Assembly (NCBI GenBank): GCA_947503275.1 | Contig: CANNCZ010000001.1 | Coordinates: 1,821,271 to 1,885,270, forward strand | Direction: 5' to 3' | DNA: 64,000 nt | Source: an uncultured Erythrobacter sp. | Lineage (GTDB): Bacteria > Pseudomonadota > Alphaproteobacteria > Sphingomonadales > Sphingomonadaceae | Shown: positions 8,189-18,300 of the stretch, in pieces | Layout: each line of letters starts with the position of its first letter | How positions within the stretch are numbered: the first letter of the stretch is position 1 | Translations under genes and position numbers: made by a program | The notes under the pieces: generated by a model | What the model was told of the DNA's origin: nothing | Database searches by the model: none | What the model saw: the letters and a program-made list of their open reading frames with translations, nothing else

Positions 8189-9094
8189 ATGAGTGATGAT
8201 GCGAAAAGTTGGGGCGATTTTTGGGCCAATAATGCAGCCACCGATGGCGAAGGGCCAAGCGGCTGCTTGCCCGAACGCTGGGCGACAATTGAGGAAGCGC
8301 AGAAGGCGGCTTGGTATGGATTCATCGCGGATCTGCCTAGGGGCGCGCGAGTGCTCGACCTTGCGACCGGCGATGGCCGCGTCTTACGCTGGATGCGCGA
8401 TGAGCGCGGCGACCTTTCGCTAACCGGAATCGACCTTGCACCAACATTGCCGCCTGCCCCAAAGGGGACCGAAACACGCGGCAGCATCGCGATGGAGGAC
8501 CTGCCGTTTGACGATAGCGCATTCGATGCCGTCGTCAGCCAGTTTGGTTTTGAATATGGCGATACGGTGAAAGTCGCTGCGGAAATCGCGCGCGTCTTGG
8601 CACCCAATGGGCGGGTCGCATTGATGGTGCATCGCGGCGATGGTCCGATCCTAGAGCACAATCGCAACCGCGCCGCCGCCATTGATTGGGCGATTGAGCA
8701 GACCAATGTCACGGGCGCCGTCTCCAAAGCCTTGCAAACACCCGGCGCAGGCCCGGCCATTGCTGCGCAAGTCGCCGCAGCCTTAGCCAAATTGGGCGCG
8801 TCAAAGTTTGGCGAAACCAGCCCGGCCTGGGAAATCCCCGAAGCGCTGCGGCGGGCTTGCCTGATGGGTGAAAGCCAAGGGACCGCATCGATTCTTGAGA
8901 CGGTTGAGGTCATCAAAGAGCGGGCCGAGAACGAAATTGGCCGCATCAACTCACTGGCGCGCGCCTGTGTGACCGCCGATGCACGGGACATGCTTGTTGA
9001 TGCATTCGCTGCGAACGGGCGGACGCCGAACGCTACAAGTCAGATTGCGGAGCCATCTGGCCGCGCATTTGCGGACTTTCTTACCTTCAACTGA
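8189..9094 (+). CDS. Class I SAM-dependent methyltransferase
   Basis: The 301-aa protein has the Rossmann methyltransferase motif I VLDLATGDGRVLRWM, an acidic strand-2 end (TGIDLAP), and a motif near MEDLPFDDSAFDAVVSQFGFEY that matches the 'LPF.d.sFD.V' block of small-molecule methyltransferases (Methyltransf_11/25). It uses S-adenosylmethionine; the acceptor is unknown. The ATG at 8189 follows an AAGG at 8177. It is the last gene of the run with the two oxygenases and stops before a strong bidirectional terminator. Joint action with the oxygenases on one substrate is possible but rests on position only. Confidence 0.85.
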   Translation: MSDDAKSWGDFWANNAATDGEGPSGCLPERWATIEEAQKAAWYGFIADLPRGARVLDLATGDGRVLRWMRDERGDLSLTGIDLAPTLPPAPKGTETRGSIAMEDLPFDDSAFDAVVSQFGFEYGDTVKVAAEIARVLAPNGRVALMVHRGDGPILEHNRNRAAAIDWAIEQTNVTGAVSKALQTPGAGPAIAAQVAAALAKLGASKFGETSPAWEIPEALRRACLMGESQGTASILETVEVIKERAENEIGRINSLARACVTADARDMLVDAFAANGRTPNATSQIAEPSGRAFADFLTFN

Positions 9095-9160
9095 GCGACG
9101 CACACGCGATTAGCCGATAGCGGCCATCGCTGGCCCTGCGCGCATCATATTGAACAAAGA

Positions 9161-9194
9161 AAAAGGGCGGTAGACCGAAGTCTACCGCCCTTTT
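9161..9194. terminator. Bidirectional rho-independent terminator
   Basis: AAAAGGGCGGTAGAC-cgaa-GTCTACCGCCCTTTT is a perfect 15-bp stem with a 4-nt loop, A-rich before and T-rich after. It lies between convergent genes (methyltransferase and TonB-dependent receptor) and should stop transcription from both sides. Confidence 0.95.
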
Positions 9195-9224
9195 CATGTG
9201 GCTCAAATCTGAGCGGTGTTGCTC

Positions 9225-12218
9225 TTAGAAAGAGAACGCCGCCGAGATGAAGAAGTCACGACCCAGCACGTCATAGGTGCTTGGGAAGGTGTTTGCTTGT
9301 TCCTGGTTATCGCCAAGCAGCAGGCCGCTTGGTGTGTTCGTTACGAAACCATTCGCATCGAACTCAGGAGCACCTGGCAGTTTGTCGAACAGGTTACGAA
9401 TACCAGCCGTGATCGTCAGGTTCTCAGAAGCTTCAACAGCCATGGTGAGATCGAAGATGTCGTAGGATGGAATACGCTCTGCACCGTTGAACGCTGCGAA
9501 GTCGGTGCCATCATCGGCATCGTCAACACCGCTCAGGTGACGCCAGCGAAGCGAAGTGGTCACCGGACCATCATTCAAGCTCAGGCGCGAAACCCAGCTG
9601 AAGGATGGACGTGGATCGCCAGTATTGGGGCATGCGCCACCAAACAGGCCGGCACACTCATCAACGTTTGGCAGTGACTGCACAGGTTGTTGGAAGAATG
9701 TGTCAGTCCAGGTTCCCAAGAACGAGAAGTCAAGACCGGCATCACCTTCACCGAAGAAGCTGAACGGAACAGTCGTACGATAGTTCAATTCAACGTCGAT
9801 ACCCGAGGTACCCAACTCTGCAACGTTCACGCCAGCAACCAATGGTGGGTTGTCGACTGTGATCGCGCCATCGCCGTTACGGATGCCGATGAATGGCTGA
9901 CAAACCGGATCGGCCAGGTCTTGGACCGTGCCGTAGCAGAGGTTCAGCAGACCTTGGAGCGAGCCACCAGCGACCGAAATCGCATCTTCGATCACGATGT
10001 CGAAATAGTCAGCCGTGATGGTCAGACCGGGGACGAATTCAGGACGCAGAACAACGCCAAAGGTGTAGCTGGTCGAGGTTTCTTCACCCAAGTCAGGGTT
10101 ACCGCCGAACAGCGCAGGGATCTGAGCGTTCAGCTGGACAGCACCAGCGTTACCAACGTTGCCGGCTGGAACGCCTGTAGCAACGCAGAGAGCTTCTGCA
10201 CCGGGGTTGTCGTCGATGAACACTTGATCACCGCATGGGTCGGTAGTGCCCGGGAAGCCAATTGCCTGACCACCGAACAGCTCACCCACGTTAGGAGCGC
10301 GAACCGCACGTTGATACTGACCACGCAGCTTAACCGACGGAATTACGTCGAATTCTGCGCCACCAGCGTAAGTGAACACGCCGCCAATCGCATCAAGCGA
10401 ATAGTCGGAATAACGTGCCGCACCGGTCAGTTCGAAACGCTGAGTGCCGTTATCGAACACTGGAACGTTAAGCTCTGCGAAGAGCTCGCGAACGTCGTAA
10501 GCGCCGTCGGTTGGGCTACCAGCGTTAAAGCCGATAACGTCGCCCGAAGCGAGCGCAGTATCAGGAATGAACTGCGAACCAACGCGGCGATATTCCGCAC
10601 CAACAGCAAAGCCGACATCGCCAGCGCCTTCGGTGAGTTCACCGAGGAAGCCCGAGATCGAACCCGAAGCGATTTCAACAGTCGAAATGTCTCCATTCTG
10701 TGCTTGAATGGTGATTGCCGCGACCTGTGCCGGGGTCAGGTTGCCCTGGCCAAAGATGTTGATCGCAGTACCGGTACCGTCAAGGCCAGCCTGGAAGGCA
10801 GAACGCGAGATGTTACCCTGTTGCACGTTGGCGTTACGCGTACGTGCATAGCTGTAGTAAGCATCGTAGTTGATGTTGTCGGTGATTTCACCGGTCACAC
10901 CACCCAGAACGCGGAATGCGCTCCGCTCATCGAGAGTGTTACGTCCGCCTGATTCCAGAACACGACGCTGAACAAACGCGCTGACAACACCAAGTTGTGG
11001 TGCAGCAAGCGGCGACAGACCGTTTGCAACGCGCTGTGCGTTTGCAGCAGCTTCGTTGGCATCCAGAGTGTTCAGTTCAGCGATAGTCGCAGCATCGAGG
11101 AATTGCGACACGGTCGCGATGTCGATGTTGAACGTACCGGTCACTGGCGTAGCAGCGAGCTCTTGTGCAACGCGGTTGTTTACAAAAGCTACCTCTGTGT
11201 ATGCACGGTGGCCGTCTACGAATTCGTATTCAGCATAGCCACCCAGCAGGTAACGCTCTTGCGGGACCTGAAGGTAGTTGACCGGTGCATAGTTGTAGGT
11301 TTGACCCGTACCGTCAGCGCCAACACCACCTGGGAACACTGCGTTATCAATGGTGAGGTCTTGAGCAAGGATTGCACAACCTTCACCCGGATCACACCGG
11401 CCGTTCTCGTTGATGTCATCAGCGGTGTCGGTGATCGACGTTGAACCCGCAGCATTGATACGACCATCAGGAACAGTCGATGAACCGAACTGAAGACGGT
11501 TCACGCCGAATGTTTCGCCACCGATGGCGAAGAACGAGAAGTCACGGTCGCCTTGGAAGATGTCTTCACGCTGAGAGTACTCAGCATATACAGTCGCGCT
11601 ACCGCGGCCGTCAGCGAATGTGCCGCCGATCGCGCCGTAGATTTGGTAGCGTGCGCCGTCACCTTCTTCGGTGATTGCGTATTGGCCGCCCATTTCAACG
11701 CCCTCAACCTGCTTGAGGTTGAAGTTGATAACGCCTGAAAGCGCGTCAGAACCGTAAACAGCAGATGCACCGCCGGTCACAACGTCGACCGATTCGATCA
11801 GGAAGTTTGGAATGGTGTTCAAATCGACAACCTGTGTGGTGTCGAACGATACCCAGCGACGGCCGTTTACGAGAACGAGCGTACGCGCTTCGCCGAGACC
11901 ACGAAGGTCGACTGTCGCGGTGCCGTTGCCTGGGTTGTTTGAGTTGCCGGTAACACCTGGCACAACTTGTGGCAGCGAGTTGACGACGTTTTCGATGTTC
12001 ACATCGCCGGTCAGCTGGAATTCTTCTGCATCGACCGTTGCGATCGGAGCAGCTGTGTCGACGTTGCGCTGTTGAATGCGCGAGCCAGTGACGAAGATTA
12101 CGTTCTCTTCAGACGCGCCTTCGTTGGCTTCGTTGTCTTGAGCATAAGCCGGGTTGGCAATCATGGCACCTGCCATGACGGTACCAGCCAGGAGGGTGCC
12201 CTTGCTAAAGCGGTTCAT
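9225..12218 (-). CDS. TonB-dependent outer-membrane receptor
   Basis: The start at 12218 (MNRFSKGTLLAGTVMAGAMI) has a good Shine-Dalgarno (AAGGGGACTGAAATG) and opens a signal peptide ending near AYAQD; the mature protein is about 970 aa. The plug domain starts at VIFVTGSRIQQRN, with VDLRGLGEARTLVLVNGRRW and GGASAVYGSDALSGVINF typical of TonB plugs. The rest is a long 22-strand barrel ending in the aromatic residue of ISAAFSF. It imports a scarce ligand across the outer membrane using TonB energy. The Oar/peptide-like plug and the S9 peptidase next door suggest peptide or amide substrates, but ligand is not determined by sequence. A 259-bp gap to the divergent gene at 12478 holds its promoter. 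Confidence 0.93.
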   Translation of the reverse strand: MNRFSKGTLLAGTVMAGAMIANPAYAQDNEANEGASEENVIFVTGSRIQQRNVDTAAPIATVDAEEFQLTGDVNIENVVNSLPQVVPGVTGNSNNPGNGTATVDLRGLGEARTLVLVNGRRWVSFDTTQVVDLNTIPNFLIESVDVVTGGASAVYGSDALSGVINFNLKQVEGVEMGGQYAITEEGDGARYQIYGAIGGTFADGRGSATVYAEYSQREDIFQGDRDFSFFAIGGETFGVNRLQFGSSTVPDGRINAAGSTSITDTADDINENGRCDPGEGCAILAQDLTIDNAVFPGGVGADGTGQTYNYAPVNYLQVPQERYLLGGYAEYEFVDGHRAYTEVAFVNNRVAQELAATPVTGTFNIDIATVSQFLDAATIAELNTLDANEAAANAQRVANGLSPLAAPQLGVVSAFVQRRVLESGGRNTLDERSAFRVLGGVTGEITDNINYDAYYSYARTRNANVQQGNISRSAFQAGLDGTGTAINIFGQGNLTPAQVAAITIQAQNGDISTVEIASGSISGFLGELTEGAGDVGFAVGAEYRRVGSQFIPDTALASGDVIGFNAGSPTDGAYDVRELFAELNVPVFDNGTQRFELTGAARYSDYSLDAIGGVFTYAGGAEFDVIPSVKLRGQYQRAVRAPNVGELFGGQAIGFPGTTDPCGDQVFIDDNPGAEALCVATGVPAGNVGNAGAVQLNAQIPALFGGNPDLGEETSTSYTFGVVLRPEFVPGLTITADYFDIVIEDAISVAGGSLQGLLNLCYGTVQDLADPVCQPFIGIRNGDGAITVDNPPLVAGVNVAELGTSGIDVELNYRTTVPFSFFGEGDAGLDFSFLGTWTDTFFQQPVQSLPNVDECAGLFGGACPNTGDPRPSFSWVSRLSLNDGPVTTSLRWRHLSGVDDADDGTDFAAFNGAERIPSYDIFDLTMAVEASENLTITAGIRNLFDKLPGAPEFDANGFVTNTPSGLLLGDNQEQANTFPSTYDVLGRDFFISAAFSF

Positions 12219-12477
12219 TTCAGTCCCCTTGGATTTAAGTGCCAAAATGGCACCCAATTCAAATCTACGAGCCATTGCTCGCATGTTTCGCCCCCTAAGA
12301 CATCAAAGCACGACTTCGCAATTCTTGAGATACACTCTGTTGCATGTTCGATCTAACCTGTGGCATTCGCGCTACACATGGTATCACCGCCTAAGTCTGC
12401 TGCGACAGCGACGGGCATTGATAGTTAGTGGGCTATGATTAACCCGGTTAAACAACATATTACAGCGGAGAGTTTAG

Positions 12478-13068
12478 ATGACGTTCCTTAATCAACGGAC
12501 CAGTGATCGGCCCAACCAACACGCCCGAGCCACTTCGCCAAGAGCTGCTTCACTGATTGCGTGCGCCGTGTTCGCTGTCTCCGCAATCTCGGTTAACGCG
12601 CAAGAAACCATTGCTGAGCCGACCGAAGATTATCTGGAAGCTTTGAAATCATGCCAGTCAGTTACCGAAGACATTGCGCGCCTAGAATGCTTTGATGCGG
12701 CGGTCGGTAATATCGTGACGGCGACTGAAACGGGCGACGTGCAAGTGATTGATCGCGAGGATGTTCGCGAGACCCGGCGCAGCCTTTTCGGCTTCACACT
12801 GCCGGACATCGACCTGTTTGGCGGCGGTGACGAGGATGAAGAAGAAGACGAGCTGTTTCAGACCACAATCGAAAGCGTGCGCTACATTGGTCGCAGAGGT
12901 GCGCGGTTTACAACGGCCGAAGGGGCGGTGTGGGAAATGAGCAATGTGCCGCGCCGGATGCGGCAGATCCGCCCCGGTGACGAAGTGATCTTTAGAGAGG
13001 CGTCGCTGGGTTACTTCTTTGTGCGGATCGAAGGGCAAACCGGTGTGAAGGGTCGCCGCGTGCAGTAA
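12478..13068 (+). CDS. Exported protein of unknown function with acidic patch
   Basis: The 196-aa protein has a hydrophobic signal segment (SLIACAVFAVSAISVNAQ) after a basic, longer than usual n-region. The next part, LKSCQSVTEDIARLECFDAAV, has the 'C..i..d.aRL.CfD' pattern found in many small periplasmic proteins (VasI-type and other families). A glycine-aspartate/glutamate stretch (FGGGDEDEEEDELF) separates this from a C-terminal beta-rich part with VWEMSNVPRRMRQIRPGDEVIF, which may be a small OB- or SH3-like fold. It is divergent from the receptor gene and convergent with the S9 peptidase. I do not recognise a named family. Confidence 0.75.
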   Translation: MTFLNQRTSDRPNQHARATSPRAASLIACAVFAVSAISVNAQETIAEPTEDYLEALKSCQSVTEDIARLECFDAAVGNIVTATETGDVQVIDREDVRETRRSLFGFTLPDIDLFGGGDEDEEEDELFQTTIESVRYIGRRGARFTTAEGAVWEMSNVPRRMRQIRPGDEVIFREASLGYFFVRIEGQTGVKGRRVQ

Positions 13069-13125
13069 ACCTGTTTGCCGTCCGCGCGCACTGCTCGGAC
13101 GCTTGCGAAATTCAGCGCCCAACGG

Positions 13126-13157
13126 AAAAGGGCCCCGCCATTCGGCAGGGCCCTTTT
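13126..13157. terminator. Bidirectional rho-independent terminator
   Basis: AAAAGGGCCC-c-GCC-attc-GGC-a-GGGCCCTTTT forms a near-perfect hairpin with A/T flanks on both sides. It sits between the convergent unknown exported protein gene and the S9 peptidase gene. Confidence 0.92.
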
Positions 13158-13192
13158 CTTTATCTGGCTGCCCTTAGATAAGGACGCTGTGT

Positions 13193-15190
13193 TTAGAGAC
13201 CACCAGGCCCGCAATCGTTTGCGAGATAGTCCAGCATCTTAGTGTAGAACTGCTGTTGGTGGGTGTACATCAACGTGGTGTAGAAGTGATCGGCATCCTC
13301 AAGAGTGACAAACTCACCGGTCTTGCCTGCTTCTTCAAACGCCTTCTTGTAATCCTCGAAGTGGTAATACAGCACTCGGCTATCATCTTCGGGATGGACC
13401 ATAAGCAGAGGAATGTTGACCTTGTCGACTTCCTCCAGCGGATTCGTCCCGATCGTACCACGACGCTCTGCCCAGTCATTGAGCGCGCGCGGGATACGGC
13501 CTGCACGGCCCGCACCAAGGCGATAAGATTTGGCAGGGTTGCCCACAGCAGCACCAGCGATTGCGCACTGATAAATCTGTTCTTCACGGCTGAGAGCGAC
13601 AAGCGCCGCATACCCGCCATAAGACCAACCAAACATCGCAATGCGATCCGGATCGACCAAGCCCTGCTCTACCAGGTAGAGCGCGCCGTCATCCTTATCA
13701 TCCTGCATTGCGCCGCCATGTTCGCCATAGCCGCCGTCAAAGTGCGCTTTGCCCCAGCCCACCGTCATGCGGTAACCTGGTTGCAGCACCATATAGCCAG
13801 CAGAGGCGAGCAATTGACCCCATTCGTCATAACTGACGACTTCGGACACGTGAGGTCCGCCATGCGGCAAGACTACCAGTGGGAACGGACCTTCACCAGC
13901 CGGTTTCGTCACATATCCCGGGATCGTCATGCCATCGCGCGCCGGGTAACGAATATACTCAACGTCTGCGAGAGCGTCTTGGTTCAGCAGCGGATTGCGG
14001 CTGCCCAGCTTTGCCAATTGGCCGTCCTTGACCATCCAGAAAGAGCCAGGGTCCTTTGGCCCGCGATTGCTAACAACCATGGTGCGGCCGTCATAAGAGC
14101 GGCTGGTGATGCTAACTTGGTGTGCATAAGGAATTTGCTGCTCAAGCGCCTCGTGAAGAGCCTTTTCTTCCTCGTCAAACCAGTGACGTTCCCACTTTGC
14201 GCCGGGATAGGTGGCGAAAGCAAGATTGTCATTGCCAGGAATAGTGTGTGTTCCAACACCCATCACGTCGGCGTCTTCAGCAGCAAACAACTCGCGGCCA
14301 AACTCACCGGTGTCAAAGTTGAACTCCCACAGCGAAGCTTTGTCTGCTCCGTTGCGCGCTTCGATCATGTAGCCGAGGCTTGGATTATCAGGGTTGATAT
14401 GCGCAAGCCCTTGGAATCGCGTAAGGAAACGCCAGAGATTGTTATGATCATCCTGATCATAGACTTCACCAAATTGCGTCCACGAACCATCGCCCGGCTT
14501 GCGATAATAAGTTTTGACTGTGAAGTCGGAATCTTGGCCAATCGCAAAGCGTGGGTTGCCCTGATTATCGAACTCAATGTTCGAATATTTACGGCTGCCA
14601 CGCATCACGAGGCTTTGCGTGCCGGTGCGCAAGTTCAGCTTGTAATAGGAACGCGGACGGAATGCCGCGAACGGATCAACACCGAGCGTCGCGTTAGCAT
14701 CAGCCGCCGCAACAAGCACCTTGTCGGGTTCATCCGGCAAGGTGTTGACGATGGCAAGATTGCCAGAAACCTGGCTGAACTTGTTCTGCTCAAGATTGTA
14801 GAAGTAGGTCGCGTAATTGCGCGTGTCGTCTTCCTGACGGCGCACGCGTTCGCGTTTGATTTCCCAAGCATTGCCAACGATCACATTGTCGCTAACCCAG
14901 CGCGCATTGATAATTTCCATCGGATCGGCGGCCAGCGTGCGGTACGGCGTTGTCAGATCAGATGTCTTGTAAATCTGAAGCAGATAGTCGCCTTCGCGGC
15001 TTGGATTAATGTGCACCAAGAGATGTTCGCCATCAGGCGAAATCTGCACAGCATTCACAACGTCGCGCAATGCCCAGACATCAATTGGAACAGAGGAGGT
15101 CGCTTGCGTCTCGCTCGGCGCAGCAACACTTAGCCCCAGTGCCGAGACACCGAGCATTGCAGCCATAAGCGGCTTTTTCATTAGATTCAT
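13193..15190 (-). CDS. Secreted S9 family (prolyl oligopeptidase-type) serine peptidase
   Basis: The 665-aa protein starts with a signal peptide (MNLMKKPLMAAMLGVSALGLSVAAP). Residues 35-400 are a beta-propeller-like lid; the alpha/beta-hydrolase domain follows with oxyanion HGGP (443-446), catalytic Ser523 in GWSYGGYAAL, Asp603 in PEDDSRV and His635 in DADHFY, all intact. Such enzymes cut short peptides, often after proline or as acylaminoacyl or dipeptidyl peptidases, in the periplasm or at the surface. It lies between two TonB-dependent receptors, consistent with uptake of peptide fragments, although each gene appears to be separately terminated. Confidence 0.9.
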   Translation of the reverse strand: MNLMKKPLMAAMLGVSALGLSVAAPSETQATSSVPIDVWALRDVVNAVQISPDGEHLLVHINPSREGDYLLQIYKTSDLTTPYRTLAADPMEIINARWVSDNVIVGNAWEIKRERVRRQEDDTRNYATYFYNLEQNKFSQVSGNLAIVNTLPDEPDKVLVAAADANATLGVDPFAAFRPRSYYKLNLRTGTQSLVMRGSRKYSNIEFDNQGNPRFAIGQDSDFTVKTYYRKPGDGSWTQFGEVYDQDDHNNLWRFLTRFQGLAHINPDNPSLGYMIEARNGADKASLWEFNFDTGEFGRELFAAEDADVMGVGTHTIPGNDNLAFATYPGAKWERHWFDEEEKALHEALEQQIPYAHQVSITSRSYDGRTMVVSNRGPKDPGSFWMVKDGQLAKLGSRNPLLNQDALADVEYIRYPARDGMTIPGYVTKPAGEGPFPLVVLPHGGPHVSEVVSYDEWGQLLASAGYMVLQPGYRMTVGWGKAHFDGGYGEHGGAMQDDKDDGALYLVEQGLVDPDRIAMFGWSYGGYAALVALSREEQIYQCAIAGAAVGNPAKSYRLGAGRAGRIPRALNDWAERRGTIGTNPLEEVDKVNIPLLMVHPEDDSRVLYYHFEDYKKAFEEAGKTGEFVTLEDADHFYTTLMYTHQQQFYTKMLDYLANDCGPGGL

Positions 15191-15282
15191 GGTTCAACTC
15201 TTCCCGTTGGCTATACCAGTGGATTCCCCACGCATCGGCGTCACCTCCAAATTCGGCAGACACGTACGGTCGTAATATAAGC

Positions 15283-15316
15283 AAAAAGCGGCCCCTCGAC
15301 AAGTGCCGGGAGCCGC
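15283..15316 (-). terminator. Rho-independent terminator of the second TonB-dependent receptor
   Basis: On the minus strand GCGGC-tCC...GG-GCCGC closes a loop and is followed by TTTTTG. The stem is imperfect beyond the outer GCGGC/GCCGC arms. It lies 31 nt after the receptor stop codon. Confidence 0.65.
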
Positions 15317-15347
15317 CTTTTGTCGCTTAAGCTAGAACACCTTCAGC

Positions 15348-18300
15348 TTAGAAGTTGAACTCGATAGCTGCGAAGAACTCGCGGCCGTTAAGATCGAAGC
15401 CGCCACCCAGTGGCACGTTCGAGATCGAGAGCACTTCGTCACCGTCCACCAATGGCGGGCTGGTGTCGAACAAGTTCGTGATACCTGCACGCAATTCGTA
15501 GTTAGAACCACGATAGCGCAGCGCCAGCGTGTGGACGAAGTAGTCATCCGCAAAGCCAACGTCGCGGCAGAACACACCATCCGCAGGGATCGTGGTTGGA
15601 CCGGTTCCATCAGGGCCAGTCGAACCAAAGCCTGTGCAAGTGTTACCTTGGAAGCCAGTGTCCTGACCGTCAGGTCCAAAGCCAAAGGCATCGGAATCCG
15701 GATCAATACCAGTTGTATCCTGCTCTTGTTCGCCGACCCAACGGGTTTGCCACGTCAGCAGGAAGTCTTTGTATTCCGCGGTAAAGGTCGCACGACCGGT
15801 CCAACTTGGGAAGAAGAACTCCCCTTCAAAGTTGGCCGTGTTCGCAACACCAGCAGCATCGATGAAGGTGTTGGAGCGTTCAATCAGGTGATTGACACGC
15901 AGGTCAAGCGCAAGGTCGAACACTTCGCCGCCAATGGTGACGTCTTTGCCAAAGCGCGCGTTCATGTCGAGACCGCGAACTGTGTCGGAGTCCAAGTTGA
16001 CGAACGCAAGCGGTGCGTTGCTGATCAGGCCAAGGTTTGTCGGTGCCGGATCAACGATCAACTGATCGCAGAACTGGCTGCGAACGCCATCAGCGCGAGT
16101 GAAGCAATCGTTCACAGCGAACTGAATACCAGGACGAACGACCGAGTCTTTCACCTTGATGTCGTAATAGGTGCCCGAAAGTGAGACATCCCAGCCCGAA
16201 CCAAAGGTCTCTTCGAACGCAAAGCCAGCCGTGATCGAACGCGAAGTTTCTGGATCAAGCTCCAGCGAACCGCTGGTCGAAATCTCAACTCCGTTCGTCG
16301 TTTGGAGGCTAGCTACGCCACCTACGCCGTTTGGATTGATACCCACAGTGGTTGGATCGCGACCTTCACGAATGCAGTTCGCAAGAATTGCAGCATCGCG
16401 GTTATCTTCCGACGGGTCATATGCGTTGTTGATGAACGCTTGTTCTGGAACCGCGCAAGGATCGACAATGGTCAAAAAGCCCGTCTGACCAAGCAGGAAG
16501 TTTTCACGCAGGTTTGGTGCGCGGAACGACGTACCGTAGCTCATGCGGAGCAACAGAGGTGTCACTGGACGCCAGCCACCCTTCACAGAGAAGGTGCCTG
16601 CCGTACCGTAGAACTCTTCATCGGTCAGACGACCCGAAACGTTCACGCTCAACTCTTCAACCAAAGTCTCACCCGCGACCAGTGGGAGATCGATTTCGGC
16701 AAACGCCTCACGGATCCACTTACTGCCAACGGCACCAAGGTCAGAGATGATGTTGAATTGAAGGCCATTGGCCGCAATGAAGTTTGGTTGCGAGTCAATC
16801 TTGTCTTCACGCCATTCGAAACCGATCACGCCGCCAGCTGGGCCGCCGGGCAAATCGAATAGGTCACCTGTAGCAAACGCCGAAATGACGGTTTGCTCAT
16901 AGATCGTGCGGAAAGTCCGCTCGGCGAACAGGTAAGCCTCTTCTTCTTGTGTCAAACGACCGCGGAATTGACCAAGAATGTCGGGACGGAACGGGTTGAA
17001 AGGAACGCAGCCTTCAAACAGACCCGGCGCAGCAAAGTCTGGGTTAGCCAACTCTTCTGGACCAGCACAAGGCGTAATACCTGCCTCGTATCCAAACGCA
17101 CCTTGAACGATCGGATCGTTCGAGAACTGTACGCTGGGATCGTAATCGTCAGCAATGCCGTCGCCGTTGAAATCGATCACTCCGTCGCCGTTAAAGTCCC
17201 TTGTAGGGTCAACACCAAGCGAAAGCGCATAGCGATCTTCGCGAAGACCATTTGCACTCGATGTACCATCCGACCGGGTGTATACCGCCGACACATCGAA
17301 GGTCCAGCTTGGCGAGATAAACGGCAAGTCACCGCGAACACCAAGAACGCCGCGATACTGATTGAGAGTCGCTTCAAAGTTGTCACGATCACCAATCAAG
17401 GAGAAACGCGGCGAAACCGGCATATTCAGACCAAGACCGAATGGCGCTTGACCGTTAAAGATGCGGCCTTGGTCAAAACAATCGACCCCGGTCCCCAAAA
17501 TGTTGTTTGGGTTACAAGGGTTGAACGGGTTTTCACCCGGAACAGATGCAATGCCCTGAACAATGCGGTTGTTTCGAGCGGAGACTTCACTGCGCGAATA
17601 CAGGAATTCAAAATAGGGCGTGATGTTTGCTTCACCGGGAAGAGTGTACTCACCATAAGCAAACGCGTTGTAGCGATCTTCGCGTGGAATGAAGACGCCT
17701 TCTGGGAAGACACCGTTCGTGCTGAAATCCGCGAAGCGAATATCTTGAACGCCATCACCATCAAGATCGACGGGGCTGCCGTCGACGAAACCGGATTCGG
17801 TGAAGTCAGGAACGCCGCTATTGCTTTCGCCCGGCGTATAATAAAGCACGCCAAAGTTACCAAAGTCGGTGATGATGCTGCGACCGAGGCCTTGGCCACG
17901 ACGCTTACAATCTTCAGGAGCCTGCGTTACCAAACCGTTCGATGAAGTCTGCGCGTCGATAAAGTCGAGCAGGCCGGTCGTGCGAATTTGCCCGTCCGTA
18001 CCGATTTCGTAGTGCGTTTCGCATCCTGCGAGGAAGTCGCGGTCTTGGAAGCGAACTTCGTCACGGCGGTTAAACTCTGCACCGAAACCGATAAAACCAC
18101 GGTCAAGGTTCAGACCGTAAGCCGCGCTGACGTTAAAGTCCTTGTCACTGCCCATGCCATTCAGAGCGCCCGAAGCCTGAAGCTCGACACCGTCAAAGTC
18201 TTTGCGCAGCACAACGTTGACCACGCCTGCAACCGCGTCAGAACCGTAAACCGACGACGCACCGTCAAGCAGCAGGTCGATCCGCTCAATCAAAGCGGAA

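Noticed and set aside
9687..10952. Long plus-strand open frame opposite the first TonB-dependent receptor
   Set aside because: It is antisense to a receptor with clear plug and barrel features; the translation is rich in Arg, Val and Cys without a motif, as expected of a shadow frame.
13256..15133. Long open reading frame on the plus strand opposite the S9 peptidase gene (about 625 codons)
   Set aside because: It is the exact antisense of a peptidase with a complete catalytic triad and signal peptide; its translation has no recognisable motif.
16893..17945. Plus-strand open frame of about 350 codons opposite the second receptor
   Set aside because: Antisense shadow of the receptor's loop and barrel region, no ribosome site and no family resemblance.
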